A stretch of 64,000 nt of DNA, taken from contig NZ_CP048103.1 of NCBI RefSeq assembly GCF_013282215.1, forward strand, positions 3,410,001-3,474,000, given 5' to 3'. The translations under genes and the position numbers were made by a program. A model generated the notes under the pieces. That model ran no database searches and was not told the origin of the DNA. It saw nothing but the letters and a program-made list of their open reading frames with translations. The stretch comes from Kroppenstedtia eburnea (GTDB lineage Bacteria > Bacillota > Bacilli > Thermoactinomycetales > DSM-45169). Shown in pieces: positions 1 through 9,219 of the stretch; position 1 is the stretch's first letter; each line of letters begins with the position of its first letter.

Positions 1-505
1 CCCATCCGGTCAATCCCGGTTTCACTGCCAAGCGCTGTTTGAACCCCGGAATCTCCCGGGAAAATTTTTCGGTGAAGACGTGGCGCTCCGGCCGGGGACC
101 GATCAGACTCATATCCCCCCGCAACACATTGATCAACTGGGGAACTTCATCAATCCGGGTCTTACGGATGAACTTTCCGACGCGTGTGACCCGGGGATCG
201 TTTTTGGCCGCCCATTGGGGTCCGTTTTTCTCCGCATCGACCCGCATGGAACGCAGCTTGAACACATGAAAGCGACTCCCGTTCAGCCCCACCCGTTCCT
301 GGGAATATAAAACAGGACCCTTGGATTCCAACCGGATCGCAATCGCCGTCAACACCAGCACCGGAAGGATAAAGATGAGCAGGGCAATGGAGAAGACCAC
401 TTCAAACCCTCTCTTGAACAAGGGGTAATATCCGGTTGTCGTATAAGGCGAACTCTCGGTTCGCGCCCTCAGATCGCTTTCGTAAGCCACCGCTTTGGAA
501 CGCAT
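1..505 (-). CDS. Polyprenyl-phosphate sugar-1-phosphate transferase (partial, C-terminus outside window)
   Basis: Start of a bacterial sugar transferase (Bac_transf family), which moves a sugar-1-phosphate from a UDP-sugar to undecaprenyl phosphate and begins repeat-unit assembly at the membrane. About 168 residues are visible. A single hydrophobic helix lies near residues 34-55, followed by the family signatures VGLNGSRFHVFKLRSMR, DEVPQLINVLRGDMSLIGPRPE and, at the window edge, KPGLTGW. The ATG at 505 is preceded by AGGAG at a rather long spacing. It is the last gene seen of the polysaccharide cluster and has its own promoter-like sequence in the 186-bp gap before it. Only the short single-helix form is present, without the extra N-terminal membrane domain of WbaP-type enzymes. 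The sugar specificity cannot be read from this part. Confidence 0.9.
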   Translation of the reverse strand, partial: MRSKAVAYESDLRARTESSPYTTTGYYPLFKRGFEVVFSIALLIFILPVLVLTAIAIRLESKGPVLYSQERVGLNGSRFHVFKLRSMRVDAEKNGPQWAAKNDPRVTRVGKFIRKTRIDEVPQLINVLRGDMSLIGPRPERHVFTEKFSREIPGFKQRLAVKPGLTGW

Positions 506-622
506 CCGCAAACCACTCCTGCCGTATGATGATTCCATTGGGTCGGTTTATGGATGAATTATGTTACAGTTCTTTTACATCCGATTCTGTCCGGCCGCTG
601 AACGCCGTTCAATCTGTTACTC

Positions 623-651
623 AGTATACTGCAGACGTCCCGGTTTTACAA
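623..651 (-). promoter_or_regulatory. Predicted sigma-A promoter upstream of the sugar transferase
   Basis: On the minus strand a TTGTAA -35 box and a TATACT -10 box are separated by 17 bases. They lie about 120 bases upstream of the sugar transferase start. The same gap holds several TGTTACAG-like words (near 561, 616 and 685) that could be binding sites, but no protein can be assigned. Confidence 0.5.
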
Positions 652-691
652 TAGATCGGAACATCTATTTTACACAAAGATTACAGAGATG

Positions 692-1606
692 TTACAGTGC
701 GCCGTAAAAATCCAGAGTCCTCGTCAAACCTGTCTCCAAGTCCGTGATCGGATCCCAATTCAAAACGGACTTCACCCGATCGATGTTAAAGTAACTGTAT
801 TTAATATCCCCGGGCCTGTTCGGTCCGTAGTTCACCTCCAGCTTCCGTCCGCTGATTTTTTCCATCGTCTTGACCAAATCATTGAGGGAGGTGTTCACCC
901 CGGTGCCGAGATTGAGGGTTTCCCCATCTCCCCGTGCCAATGCTGCCACATTGGCACGGGCTACATCCTCGACATAAATATAATCCCGGGTCTGCTCCCC
1001 GTCCCCGTGGATCGTCAAGGGAAGATCCCGCAACAGCCGATCGATAAAGATGGAAATGACAGCCCCTTCCCCATGGGGAACCTGCCGGATTCCGTACACA
1101 TTGGCATACCGGAAGATGGTGAAAGAGAGTCCGTGCAAACTGTGGTAGGCCCGGATATATTCTTCAGGCGTTCCTTTGGAAATACCGTATGGGGACAATG
1201 GAGACAACGGATGTTGTTCATCGATGGGCAAATATTGGGGATTTCCATAGATGGCCGCCGATGAAGCATAGATGATTTTGGCCACCCCGTGGCGGCGACA
1301 ACTTTCCAACAGGCGGATGGTTCCCAGGATATTGGTCCGGGCATCTCCGAGGGGATCCTCAATGGAGCGGGTCACTTGGGATTGGGCGGCCTGATGGATC
1401 ACCGCATCCGGTTGCTCCTCGCCGATCACCCGGTCGATCCCTTCATCCTGGATGTCCATCCGGTAAAAAGGAAGATCCGGACGCAGATACTCCTCTTCCC
1501 CGGTGGACAGATTATCCACCACCACCGCCTGATGCCCCTTTTCCAACAATTGGTCCACGATATGGGAGCCGATAAACCCGGCTCCCCCTGTCACCAACAC
1601 TTTCAT
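692..1606 (-). CDS. NAD-dependent sugar-nucleotide epimerase (GalE-like SDR)
   Basis: Extended short-chain dehydrogenase/reductase of about 304 residues, the family of UDP-glucose and UDP-GlcNAc 4-epimerases. The N-terminal Rossmann motif GGAGFIGSH binds NAD. The catalytic triad region is visible as the SSAAIYG serine segment and YGISK (YxxxK). The ATG at 1606 follows AAGGAG at 8 bases. It probably supplies a UDP-hexose or UDP-HexNAc epimer for the polymer made by this cluster. A TA-flanked repeat element (1672-1803) separates it from the glycosyltransferase genes upstream, so it may be transcribed separately. The exact substrate (GalE, Gne or another) is not determinable here. Confidence 0.85.
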   Translation of the reverse strand: MKVLVTGGAGFIGSHIVDQLLEKGHQAVVVDNLSTGEEEYLRPDLPFYRMDIQDEGIDRVIGEEQPDAVIHQAAQSQVTRSIEDPLGDARTNILGTIRLLESCRRHGVAKIIYASSAAIYGNPQYLPIDEQHPLSPLSPYGISKGTPEEYIRAYHSLHGLSFTIFRYANVYGIRQVPHGEGAVISIFIDRLLRDLPLTIHGDGEQTRDYIYVEDVARANVAALARGDGETLNLGTGVNTSLNDLVKTMEKISGRKLEVNYGPNRPGDIKYSYFNIDRVKSVLNWDPITDLETGLTRTLDFYGAL

Positions 1607-1671
1607 ATCTATTACTCCTTCTCTGCTGAAAGGGATTCCGCCCCTGTGCGAAATTCTCCTGTGCTTCATTA

Positions 1672-1803
1672 GAAGCATTGTGATTTACTGCCTTTGAAGG
1701 CGGTCGGGATGGGGTTTCACATTTCGTTCCGTTGTTCTGACGATCCAAAATCACTCCATGTGAAGCCCAACCCTCCCTTTGAGGGACTTTTTCACAACGT
1801 TTT
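1672..1803. repeat. Type A inverted-repeat element (MITE-like)
   Basis: About 132 bp flanked by TA on both sides. The left end is GAAGCATTGTGATTTA and the right end is TTTTTCACAACG plus a slightly degenerate tail, which together form terminal inverted repeats. The core has the palindromic arms GGGTTTCACAT and ATGTGAAGCCC around the stretch TTCCGTTGTTCTGACGATCC. No coding sequence. Confidence 0.85.
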
Positions 1804-1882
1804 TAGTGGTTCCTCTATAAAAGAAACGGGATTCCCCCGGTGAAGGTTTTCCCCGGGAGGCAGGGGATAAATCCCAGCCCCT

Positions 1883-3136
1883 TCACCCGGAGCGGTTGAT
1901 TTCTTCCATCTGTTTTGCACCGGGGGTGAGCAGGGTTTCCAACTCCCGCAACAGCTCCCCGGCCAACTTCCTCCGGTTGCCGAACCTCTCGATGTACCGT
2001 TGCCCCCGTTCGGCAATCCGATCCCGTTCCTCCCGGGTCAGGGTCGTCAATTTCCGGATCGCCTCAGCCAGTCCCCGGGGATTCTCCGCACCGGAAAAGA
2101 GTCCCACCCCGTTTTCTTCCACAATCCACCGGACCTCACCGTCGACGGTGGTGATCACCGGTTTGCCGACATACAGATAGTCAAAAAGTTTATTGGGGCG
2201 GGCTCCTCTGAAAATCTCATGATCTGCAAGGGAGATGATTCCACAGTCGGCGGCATCGATATAATGGTAAATCTCCTCTTTGGGAACCGGGTCCAGCAGG
2301 TGAACATGATGAAGCCCCAACTCATTCTTCAGTTGCCGGAGCCGATCCTTTTCCGGCCCGTCCCCGATCAGGACAATGGCACAGCGATCCGGCAGATGGG
2401 CAGCCGCCCGGACCACATGTTCCAGTGCATTGGCCGGGCCGTGAGCACCGGCATAAAGGGCGACAAACCGGTATGATTCCACCCCCATCCGACGCCGATA
2501 GGACCTTTTCCCCGATTCCCGGGGGTGCCAGGACCCCGGCATAATTCCGTTGGGGATCAGAGAGATTTTATGGGGGGCGATTCCTTTGGAGGAGATGAAC
2601 TTGCGCTGATACTCCGTCAACACGATGATTTTATCCGCCCGCCGGTAAAGAAATGACTCCAGCCGAGTCAGTGCTTTGATCACCGGGGGACTTTTCAGTC
2701 CTTTCATCTGGATGAGCGTATCCGGCCAAAGATCGCGTACTTCCAATACGAAGGGACACCGTTTCACCTTGGACAGCAGCCACCCGGCAAGGGGGGTGAG
2801 CAGGTGGGGGGAGGAAGCCAACAACAGATCCGGGCGCCTGTGGAAACATCCGGCCAGGAAGAAGAGGCAGGAGAAACTGACCATATTCAACACGCGACGG
2901 AAATCATTCCGGGTATGGGGAAAGGACCACAACCAGCGGAGACGGAGACCGGGTGTGTCCACCGAACCCCGTTCCGCTCCCCCGATCATGCGCCGCCGGG
3001 TGTGATTGAAAGAGGAGAGCCACAGGGTCACCTCCGCCTGTTCTTCCGCCGCCCATTCCCGGGCCAGCTCATAGTGCCGGGTAATCCCGCCCAGATGGGG
3101 GGGAGCCGCATAGTGATTGGCGATCCAGATACGCAA
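1883..3136 (-). CDS. GT4-family glycosyltransferase (WbuB/WbpJ-like)
   Basis: About 417 residues with a GT-B fold. The N-terminal MRIWIANHYAAPPHLGGITRHYEL resembles the WbuB/capsular GT4 group, with the glycine-rich loop GGITRH. A C-terminal donor domain begins near residue 225 (ALYAGAHGPANALEHVV), with IGDGPEK and the GT4 acidic region near RGARPNKLFDYLYVGKPVI. It probably adds one sugar of the repeat unit on the cytoplasmic face of the membrane. The stop lies just upstream of a repeat element, and the gap to the preceding gene is 14 bp, so it is cotranscribed with the other cluster genes. Donor and acceptor are unknown. Confidence 0.88.
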   Translation of the reverse strand: MRIWIANHYAAPPHLGGITRHYELAREWAAEEQAEVTLWLSSFNHTRRRMIGGAERGSVDTPGLRLRWLWSFPHTRNDFRRVLNMVSFSCLFFLAGCFHRRPDLLLASSPHLLTPLAGWLLSKVKRCPFVLEVRDLWPDTLIQMKGLKSPPVIKALTRLESFLYRRADKIIVLTEYQRKFISSKGIAPHKISLIPNGIMPGSWHPRESGKRSYRRRMGVESYRFVALYAGAHGPANALEHVVRAAAHLPDRCAIVLIGDGPEKDRLRQLKNELGLHHVHLLDPVPKEEIYHYIDAADCGIISLADHEIFRGARPNKLFDYLYVGKPVITTVDGEVRWIVEENGVGLFSGAENPRGLAEAIRKLTTLTREERDRIAERGQRYIERFGNRRKLAGELLRELETLLTPGAKQMEEINRSG

Positions 3137-3150
3137 TTGGCTTCACTCCC

Positions 3151-4251
3151 TCACAGCTCTTGATAGAGCCGTATTAATTTCTTCTCCTCCGCCCGCCAGT
3201 TGTATACTTCCCGGTGAGCCCGCCGCCCGTTGGCCCCCATCCGCCTCCGCAGCTCATCATCCCGAAGGATCTGTGCCACTTCCGCCGCCATCTCCCGCGG
3301 TCGAAGCGGATCCACCGTCCGGCCGGACCCGCTTCCCTCCACAATCTCCCGCCACAGGGGAAAGCGGGTGGCGATCACAGGCAATCCCGCCGCCATATAT
3401 TCAAACATCTTGATCGGAAGGGACTCCCGGTAATTCTCCACGGGATGGAGACAGACCAGGCCCACTTTCCCCCGCCCCAGCCACTGCTGCACCTCTGTAT
3501 AGGAAACCTTGCCATGGAGGAAGACCCCCTTCTGCCGAAGGAACTCCTCCTCCCGGTCCTCGGGCCGGATATGCTGCATGGGTCCGATCAGATGAAGCTC
3601 CGCTTCCAACTCCCCGGGCAGGTGATCCATCATCTCAATCATCTCCCGGTAACCCCGCAGATAGGAGATCCCGCCGATATACAAGATCCGGTTTTTTTCA
3701 TCCTCATGACAGGATGGAGGCGGATGGAAAGGAGGCGGATAGTTCTTCACCACCTCCACCCGGGGACAGGCGGAAAAATTGCGGGCGATCGGCTCCGTCG
3801 CCGTCACCACCGCCGACAGGCGGCGGGCCATCCCCTTCTCCAGGAGATCAGCCACCCGGGAGAGGGGCTTGCGCAGCCACTTTGGAATCCACGGTTTGGT
3901 GTGAATCTGTTTGGGAAGATCCTCATGGGCGTCGTAAATGACGGGGGCTCCTGTCCACCAGCGGAGGAGAACCCCCCAAGGAAGCAGTTCCGGATCGTGA
4001 AAGTGGAATCGGTCCGCCCCGCTGGATCGCGCCCGCCGGAAGAGGCGCCACCCGCTCAGCAGTCGGGCGACTCTGTTTTTGGGACGGGGGAGACCGATGA
4101 TTTTCACCCCCTGTTCCTCCCGTTGCTCAAAATCAGCCAGGGCGTGCAATTCCACCCGGTACCCCGCCCGGGCCAAAGAGACTGCCTCCTTGTAAAACAC
4201 CCGGGAGTCATTGTGGCTGTGGACGGAGCTGAAGATCATCACCTTTTTCAT
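3151..4251 (-). CDS. GT4-family glycosyltransferase
   Basis: About 366 residues starting MKKVMIFSSVHSHNDSRVFYKEA, a start common in teichuronic/capsular glycosyltransferases (HSxxDxRVFxKEA). The two Rossmann-like halves meet near residue 190, where ILYIGGISYLRGYREMIEMM opens the C-terminal nucleotide-sugar domain. The family glutamate region is near SLPIKMFEYMAAGLPVIAT. The ATG at 4251 overlaps the stop of the polymerase gene by four bases (ATGA), which indicates translational coupling. A longer reading frame upstream exists but lies inside the polymerase gene and is not needed. Donor sugar unknown. Confidence 0.88.
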   Translation of the reverse strand: MKKVMIFSSVHSHNDSRVFYKEAVSLARAGYRVELHALADFEQREEQGVKIIGLPRPKNRVARLLSGWRLFRRARSSGADRFHFHDPELLPWGVLLRWWTGAPVIYDAHEDLPKQIHTKPWIPKWLRKPLSRVADLLEKGMARRLSAVVTATEPIARNFSACPRVEVVKNYPPPFHPPPSCHEDEKNRILYIGGISYLRGYREMIEMMDHLPGELEAELHLIGPMQHIRPEDREEEFLRQKGVFLHGKVSYTEVQQWLGRGKVGLVCLHPVENYRESLPIKMFEYMAAGLPVIATRFPLWREIVEGSGSGRTVDPLRPREMAAEVAQILRDDELRRRMGANGRRAHREVYNWRAEEKKLIRLYQEL

Positions 4252-5639
4252 GCGGAATCCCTTCCCCGGGGCGAACTTGCCTCCCTTTCCCGGCTCCCCG
4301 CCGCCACCACAGCCAGCGCAAACCCGAGAACGACCCACATCGGAGTGAAATGGATCGCCGTACTGGGAGACATACCGCCAAAGAAATAGCCGATGAGAGC
4401 GATCAGACTGGAGACCGCTCCCCAACGGATCCAGGGGGAGGGGAGCTTGGGTCCTTTCACCCGGGCCAATCGCCACAGCCGGTACAGAAGCAGGAAGTAC
4501 AATGCCATATACGGGATAAAGATCACCACCCCGAAATTGACCAGCACCTCCGCCCACCAATTGTGGATATTGGTCTTGTCCACCCCGGGCATTCCCTGCA
4601 TGTAATACTCAATATTTCCCGCCCCCACCCCCAAATAGCGGCTCTGATGAAGCAAGCGCAGACCATTTGCGATCAATGCCTTGCGCGTATGGATACTCTG
4701 ATCCCCGGAAGCCGCCTGCTTCAGCTTCTCCTCCCCGCCTTCCCGGAAGTCCCAACCCTGAAGATCCTGAAACACCCCCAAGGTGGAGCCCAGCTTGTCA
4801 CGGGAATGCTGGGAAAGAAGGATGGAGGTCAACTGGTGAACCAACAGGATCGCCAACAGGAGCAACCCGGCTCCTTTGAGCAGATGGGTCCGGTTTAACT
4901 TCCACCGTTCCACGGTGAAGGGAATCAGCAATCCCCACACCAAACCCGCCAGGGGAAGGGCAAACCCGCTGTTGCTGCGGGAACCGGTCATCAGGAGGCA
5001 AACAAGGGCGATCACCCCCGTCGCATACACCACTCCCTTGTTCCACCGGCGCATCGGGATCATATACAGGGCCGTCACCAAAAAGGGCAGGCCGAGGGTG
5101 ATCGCTGTGGCAAAGTCGTTCTGGTTGGTGAAAAAAGAAGTGGGATACGGTTGATTTTCCCCAAAGTACCGGGATACGGGAAGATGCCACATGGTGAGTG
5201 ATTCAACCAGCCCGAAGATGACCAGGACAAAAAAGACGCCGAACAGAATCCGGGAAGAGCGCCGGATGCTTCCTGAGCTGTGGATAAAATAGGGAAAGGA
5301 GAGGCACAGGAGCAGCATCATCACCAAAAACGACGAATACTTCAGACCCGATTCCAAGTGGCCGGCCCAGGCCAGGGAGACCCACCCATAAATCGCCCAA
5401 CAAGCGAAGAAGGCGACATACCGCCGCACCGGAACCAACGGGGAGAGTTCCGGAGAATGATGGCGGATCCGGCGGATGATCAGCCCTGCCACCAACAGGA
5501 AGAGGACCACCCGGAAACCGGTCATTCTGAAACCGGGAAGAAGTGTCACTCCCAGGGTCGGACCCAGTACGGCACACACCACCATCAGGTGGAAGAGCCG
5601 GTTCAGCTGTCTTTGTCCTGTCATCCACAGGAGGCTCAT
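4248..5639 (-). CDS. O-antigen ligase/polymerase family membrane protein (Wzy-like)
   Basis: About 463 residues with around ten to twelve hydrophobic segments. A long extracytoplasmic loop near residues 275-335 contains many charged residues and the region LHQSRYLGVGAGNIEYYMQG, the position of the Wzy_C (PF04932) signature. It is predicted to polymerise lipid-linked repeat units outside the membrane, next to the flippase gene that precedes it by nine bases. The ATG at 5639 was preferred over a GTG nine bases earlier because AAGGTGA stands at normal distance from the ATG only. Low sequence conservation of this family limits the call to polymerase or ligase. Confidence 0.8.
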   Translation of the reverse strand: MSLLWMTGQRQLNRLFHLMVVCAVLGPTLGVTLLPGFRMTGFRVVLFLLVAGLIIRRIRHHSPELSPLVPVRRYVAFFACWAIYGWVSLAWAGHLESGLKYSSFLVMMLLLCLSFPYFIHSSGSIRRSSRILFGVFFVLVIFGLVESLTMWHLPVSRYFGENQPYPTSFFTNQNDFATAITLGLPFLVTALYMIPMRRWNKGVVYATGVIALVCLLMTGSRSNSGFALPLAGLVWGLLIPFTVERWKLNRTHLLKGAGLLLLAILLVHQLTSILLSQHSRDKLGSTLGVFQDLQGWDFREGGEEKLKQAASGDQSIHTRKALIANGLRLLHQSRYLGVGAGNIEYYMQGMPGVDKTNIHNWWAEVLVNFGVVIFIPYMALYFLLLYRLWRLARVKGPKLPSPWIRWGAVSSLIALIGYFFGGMSPSTAIHFTPMWVVLGFALAVVAAGSREREASSPRGRDSA

Positions 5640-5648
5640 CAAACACAC

Positions 5649-7109
5649 TCACCTTTTCATCAGGTTGGGCAACCGTTCACGCAGGTAGGTGATGGAGCTT
5701 TTGTTGAACACACCGGTCAAAAACACCGCCGCCACCATCACGGCCAGGGAGAGGAGATAAACCATCCACAAACCGCTCCACCCCTGCACCTGAGCGAAGG
5801 TGATTGCGGACAGGACCGCCAGGTAAATCCCGAAATAGATCATCATCGACCGCATCCGGAAATCCACCCGGTACACCTTCTGCCCTTTCCGGTAAACGGA
5901 GAGGAAGGCATAGAGATAAGTGACCACGTTCATGGCCGCCGTTCCCCATGGACCGACAACGGGGATCAGGATCGCATTACCCACCAGATAGATGACGGCA
6001 GCCACCAAAAAGGTTTTGGAGATCTCCTTGGTCCGTTTTTGAATCAGCAGGCCGACCCCGACGATCAGGTGCATGGTGTTGAGCACCGTGCCTGTGGCCA
6101 GCATCCAGACATAGGGGTACGCTCCAAAGTACTCTTTATTCCCGGCCACCACCTGGATCAACGGCTGGATAAAGAATGTGAGGAACAGGATGAAGAAAGT
6201 GGCCAGCACCAGAAAACCCCGTCCCAGCAAACTGTAGATCTGTTGAGCGTCCTCCCGGTCTTTGATGGAGACGGAGAAGGGACGCCAGGCCAGTTGAAAG
6301 GCTGTTGTCAGAAGAGCGATCATGCTGGCGAAACGCAAGGCCAGCCCGAACACCCCGGCGACTTCGGGGGAGACCATGTGGTAGATCATGGGGCGGCTGA
6401 CGGCATTCATCACCCAGAAGGCGAGCAGCGCCGGCAACAGGGGCACCCCGTAGTTCAACAGATCCTTCACATGTCGTTTTTGCACGGACAGAGTGAATTT
6501 ATCCCGGTAATGCCAGAGCAAGATGGCAGCCACCAACGCCTGGGCCACGATCTGTCCGTAAAAGATCCCCATCACGCCCAGTTTCTCCACCACGACAAAG
6601 TAGACACTGGCCAGGGAAGAACCGATCACAAAGCTCATACTGCCGATATTGAAGGTCCATACCTGCCGGCTGTAGCGGGCATAAGCCAGGGTTTGCTGGA
6701 TGATCACATTGAAAACGATCACCAAGACCGCCATCGTCAGCAAATGTGGATATCCTTCAGGATGTTCAAACAGCAGTTTGGATGAAGGCTCGCTGATGAA
6801 ATAGACAATCAGCAGAAAGACGAGGCTGATCAGCGTCGGAAACATAACCGCCGCCGTAAAATAGCCGTTCCGGTCTTTTTCATCCTTGGCCGCAAAGTAA
6901 TAATAGGCAAAAGCGGTGTCTGTACCCAGTATGCACAAATAAGTGAGAACCATGGCAATGGTGTTGGTCTGATCCCAATCCGCAAACTGCGAACTGAGCA
7001 GTTGACGGGTATAGACCGGGACCAACAGAAAGCTGACAATCTTGTTTCCCATCAACGCAAATGCAAAGGCGGTGGAATCGGAGAACAGTTGCTTGATCTT
7101 GGTTAGCAT
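5649..7109 (-). CDS. Polysaccharide flippase (Wzx-like, PST/MOP superfamily)
   Basis: About 486 residues with some fourteen predicted transmembrane helices. It begins with the short cytoplasmic segment MLTKIKQLFSDSTAFAFALMGNKI that is typical of polysaccharide-biosynthesis MOP exporters. It is predicted to flip the undecaprenyl-diphosphate-linked repeat unit across the membrane before polymerisation by the adjacent Wzy-like protein. The ATG at 7109 follows an AAAGGGG motif. The gene sits between the nucleotide-sugar genes and the polymerase gene in one run of closely spaced minus-strand genes. Confidence 0.88.
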   Translation of the reverse strand: MLTKIKQLFSDSTAFAFALMGNKIVSFLLVPVYTRQLLSSQFADWDQTNTIAMVLTYLCILGTDTAFAYYYFAAKDEKDRNGYFTAAVMFPTLISLVFLLIVYFISEPSSKLLFEHPEGYPHLLTMAVLVIVFNVIIQQTLAYARYSRQVWTFNIGSMSFVIGSSLASVYFVVVEKLGVMGIFYGQIVAQALVAAILLWHYRDKFTLSVQKRHVKDLLNYGVPLLPALLAFWVMNAVSRPMIYHMVSPEVAGVFGLALRFASMIALLTTAFQLAWRPFSVSIKDREDAQQIYSLLGRGFLVLATFFILFLTFFIQPLIQVVAGNKEYFGAYPYVWMLATGTVLNTMHLIVGVGLLIQKRTKEISKTFLVAAVIYLVGNAILIPVVGPWGTAAMNVVTYLYAFLSVYRKGQKVYRVDFRMRSMMIYFGIYLAVLSAITFAQVQGWSGLWMVYLLSLAVMVAAVFLTGVFNKSSITYLRERLPNLMKR

Positions 7110-7126
7110 AACCCCTTTACCTCTCT

Positions 7127-7867
7127 CTAACTTCCGCGCATCTCCCCCTCGGGAACCCGGCGGAGCGGTTTGGCCGGCACCCCGGCATAAACCGTGGCCG
7201 CTTCCGTATCCCGGTGGACCACCGCCCCCGCGGCGATAAAACTCTCCTCTGCGATCACCACACCGGGCAGGAGGATGGCCCCGCCTCCGACCCGGGCCCC
7301 CCGTTTCACCGTGGGTCCTTTCACATGTCGGAAGCGCTCCTCGGTTCGCCCCATGTAGTTATCGTTGGTGGTGGTCACCCCGGGAGCGATGAAGACTTGC
7401 TCTTCCAACCGGGTGTGGGCAGTGATATACGCGTTGGTCTGAATTTTTGTGCAGGAACCGATCTCCACCCGGTTTTCCACGGCAACCCCGCGGCCGATGA
7501 GGACGCGGTCGCCGATGAGACATTGCTCACGGACAAATGCATGATCCGCCACCAGGACTTCCGCTCCGATCCGGCTCCCCCGATACAGGACAGCATGGGT
7601 GCCGATGGTGCACCCCTCCCCCAGGGACAAGGGGGAAAGAGCGGTATCCACCTGAACCGTGCTGGTTTGGGCCGGCCGGGGCCAGCGTCCGACCACAGCC
7701 TGATCGGCAATCGTCGTCCCGGCTCCGATGATCGTATCCGCGTGGATGGTCACATGGTTTCCGACGGTGACATTATCGCCCAAAACGGCTCCTTCTTCAA
7801 TCACGGTAAAAAGACCTATTTTCACTCCGTCTCCAATTCGGGCTTTTGGATGGATCCAACGGTCCAT
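7127..7867 (-). CDS. Left-handed beta-helix N-acetyltransferase, WbpD/WlbB-like
   Basis: About 246 residues made almost wholly of hexapeptide repeats ([LIV]GxxxG-type turns) from residue 6 onward, with HPKARIGDGVKIG, YITAHTRLEEQVFIAPGV and TVKRGARVGGGAILLPGV. By homology and context it acetylates the 3-amino group of UDP-GlcNAc3NA with acetyl-CoA, the WbpD step. The other four enzymes of the route (WbpA, B, E, I types) are in the same cluster. It is longer than classical WbpD (roughly 190 residues) because the N-terminal helix has extra coils. The start at 7867 follows a GGGGGG ribosome-binding site. Confidence 0.82.
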   Translation of the reverse strand: MDRWIHPKARIGDGVKIGLFTVIEEGAVLGDNVTVGNHVTIHADTIIGAGTTIADQAVVGRWPRPAQTSTVQVDTALSPLSLGEGCTIGTHAVLYRGSRIGAEVLVADHAFVREQCLIGDRVLIGRGVAVENRVEIGSCTKIQTNAYITAHTRLEEQVFIAPGVTTTNDNYMGRTEERFRHVKGPTVKRGARVGGGAILLPGVVIAEESFIAAGAVVHRDTEAATVYAGVPAKPLRRVPEGEMRGS

Positions 7868-7887
7868 CGATCCCCCCTCCCTTCGTA

Positions 7888-9201
7888 TTAAATCTTTTCA
7901 TAATCCCCCCGGATCTGCTGTACATCCTTCAATCCGTTGCGGGTGTCAAAAATCAGCCGTGCCTTCTCCCCGATCAGAGGATAGTCATAGGCGCTGTGGT
8001 CCGTGGTGATGACGGTGAGATCCGCTTCTTCCAACAACCCGGCAGTCAGGGGTTTACTCTCATAGACCCGGCCGTCCAGGCGGAAAGAGGGGATATGGGG
8101 GTCATTCACCTGCACATCGGCCCCCTGTTTCACCAGTTGGCGGAGAATCTCGATCGCCGGGGATTCCCGCATGTCATCAATATCCCGCTTATAGGCGATC
8201 CCTAAGAGCAGCACTTTGGAACCTTTCAACGGTTTTCCGTGCCGGCTCAACATCTTCATGATCCGCTCCACCACAAAATCGGGCATATAATTGTTGATTT
8301 CACCCGCCAGCTCGATCAGACGGGTGTGGTACTTGTATTCCCTGGCTTTCCAGGTCAGGTAGTAGGGATCGATGGGGATGCAGTGCCCTCCGAGACCCGG
8401 GCCCGGATAGAAGGCCATAAACCCGTAGGGTTTGGTCTTGGCCGCTTCCACCACCTCCCAGTAGTCGATGCCCATCTTGTTGCACAGGATCGACATCTCA
8501 TTGGCGAGGGCGATGTTGAGATTGCGAAAAGTGTTTTCCAGGATTTTTTCCATTTCGGCCACTGCCGGACCGGACACCTCAAAGACTTCCCCCTCAAGTA
8601 CATTTCGGTAGAGGGCCGCTGCCGTCCGGGTGCAGTCCCCGGTGATTCCGCCCACCACTTTGGGCGTGTTTTTGGTGTTATAGATCTTATTCCCGGGATC
8701 GACCCGTTCCGGAGAGAAGGCCAGGTAAAAATCCCGTCCCACTTTCAATCCGCTCTCCTCCAGGATCGGCAGGACCACTTCCTCCGTGGTGCCGGGATAG
8801 GTGGTGCTCTCCAGAACCACCAGCATCCCGGGGTGGAGTCGCTTGGCGATCTCCCGTGCCGATCCTTCCACATAGGAGGTGTCCGGCTGTTGGTAACGAT
8901 CCAGGGGGGTGGGGACACAGATGGAGACGGCATCCACCCGGGCGATATCGGAATAGTCCGCCGTCGCGCACAGCTGTCCGGTCGCAACGAGGTCGGCCAG
9001 TTCCTCATCCACCACATCACCGATGTAATTGATGCCCCGATTCACCATCTCCACTCGCTTCGGCTGGATATCAAACCCGATCACCCGGTAGCCGGCCTTT
9101 GCCTTTTCCACCGCCAGCGGCAGCCCGACATAACCGAGACCGACCACCCCGATCACCGCTTCCTTCCGGTTGATCCGCTCCAACACCTGTTCGGTGTTCA
9201 T
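7888..9201 (-). CDS. UDP-N-acetyl-D-glucosamine 6-dehydrogenase (WbpA-like)
   Basis: About 437 residues of the UDP-sugar dehydrogenase family. The NAD-binding motif GLGYVGLPLA is at residues 21-30, a long central helix follows, and the catalytic cysteine is C274 in GLGGHCIPIDP. The C-terminal UDP-binding domain has LLGIAYKRDIDDMRESPA. It oxidises C6 of a UDP-HexNAc to the uronic acid at the cost of two NAD. Because WbpB, WbpE, WbpD and WbpI homologues flank it, the likely reaction is UDP-GlcNAc to UDP-GlcNAcA. A UDP-ManNAc dehydrogenase (WecC) is the alternative, less likely given the neighbours. Confidence 0.88.
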   Translation of the reverse strand: MNTEQVLERINRKEAVIGVVGLGYVGLPLAVEKAKAGYRVIGFDIQPKRVEMVNRGINYIGDVVDEELADLVATGQLCATADYSDIARVDAVSICVPTPLDRYQQPDTSYVEGSAREIAKRLHPGMLVVLESTTYPGTTEEVVLPILEESGLKVGRDFYLAFSPERVDPGNKIYNTKNTPKVVGGITGDCTRTAAALYRNVLEGEVFEVSGPAVAEMEKILENTFRNLNIALANEMSILCNKMGIDYWEVVEAAKTKPYGFMAFYPGPGLGGHCIPIDPYYLTWKAREYKYHTRLIELAGEINNYMPDFVVERIMKMLSRHGKPLKGSKVLLLGIAYKRDIDDMRESPAIEILRQLVKQGADVQVNDPHIPSFRLDGRVYESKPLTAGLLEEADLTVITTDHSAYDYPLIGEKARLIFDTRNGLKDVQQIRGDYEKI

Positions 9202-9219
9202 CCTTCCTCTCCCCTCCGT

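Noticed and set aside
1806-1882. Possible terminator after the glycosyltransferase gene at 1883 (CCGGTGAAGG arms).
   Set aside because: The arms are far apart with a large loop and only TTTCTTTTAT well beyond the stem. It was not strong enough to list.
3214-4389. Long plus-strand open frames opposite the glycosyltransferase genes (also opposite 5280-6785 and 8239-9894).
   Set aside because: They are rich in His, Gln and Pro, have no ribosome-binding sites or recognisable domains, and are antisense shadows of well-supported genes in GC-rich DNA.
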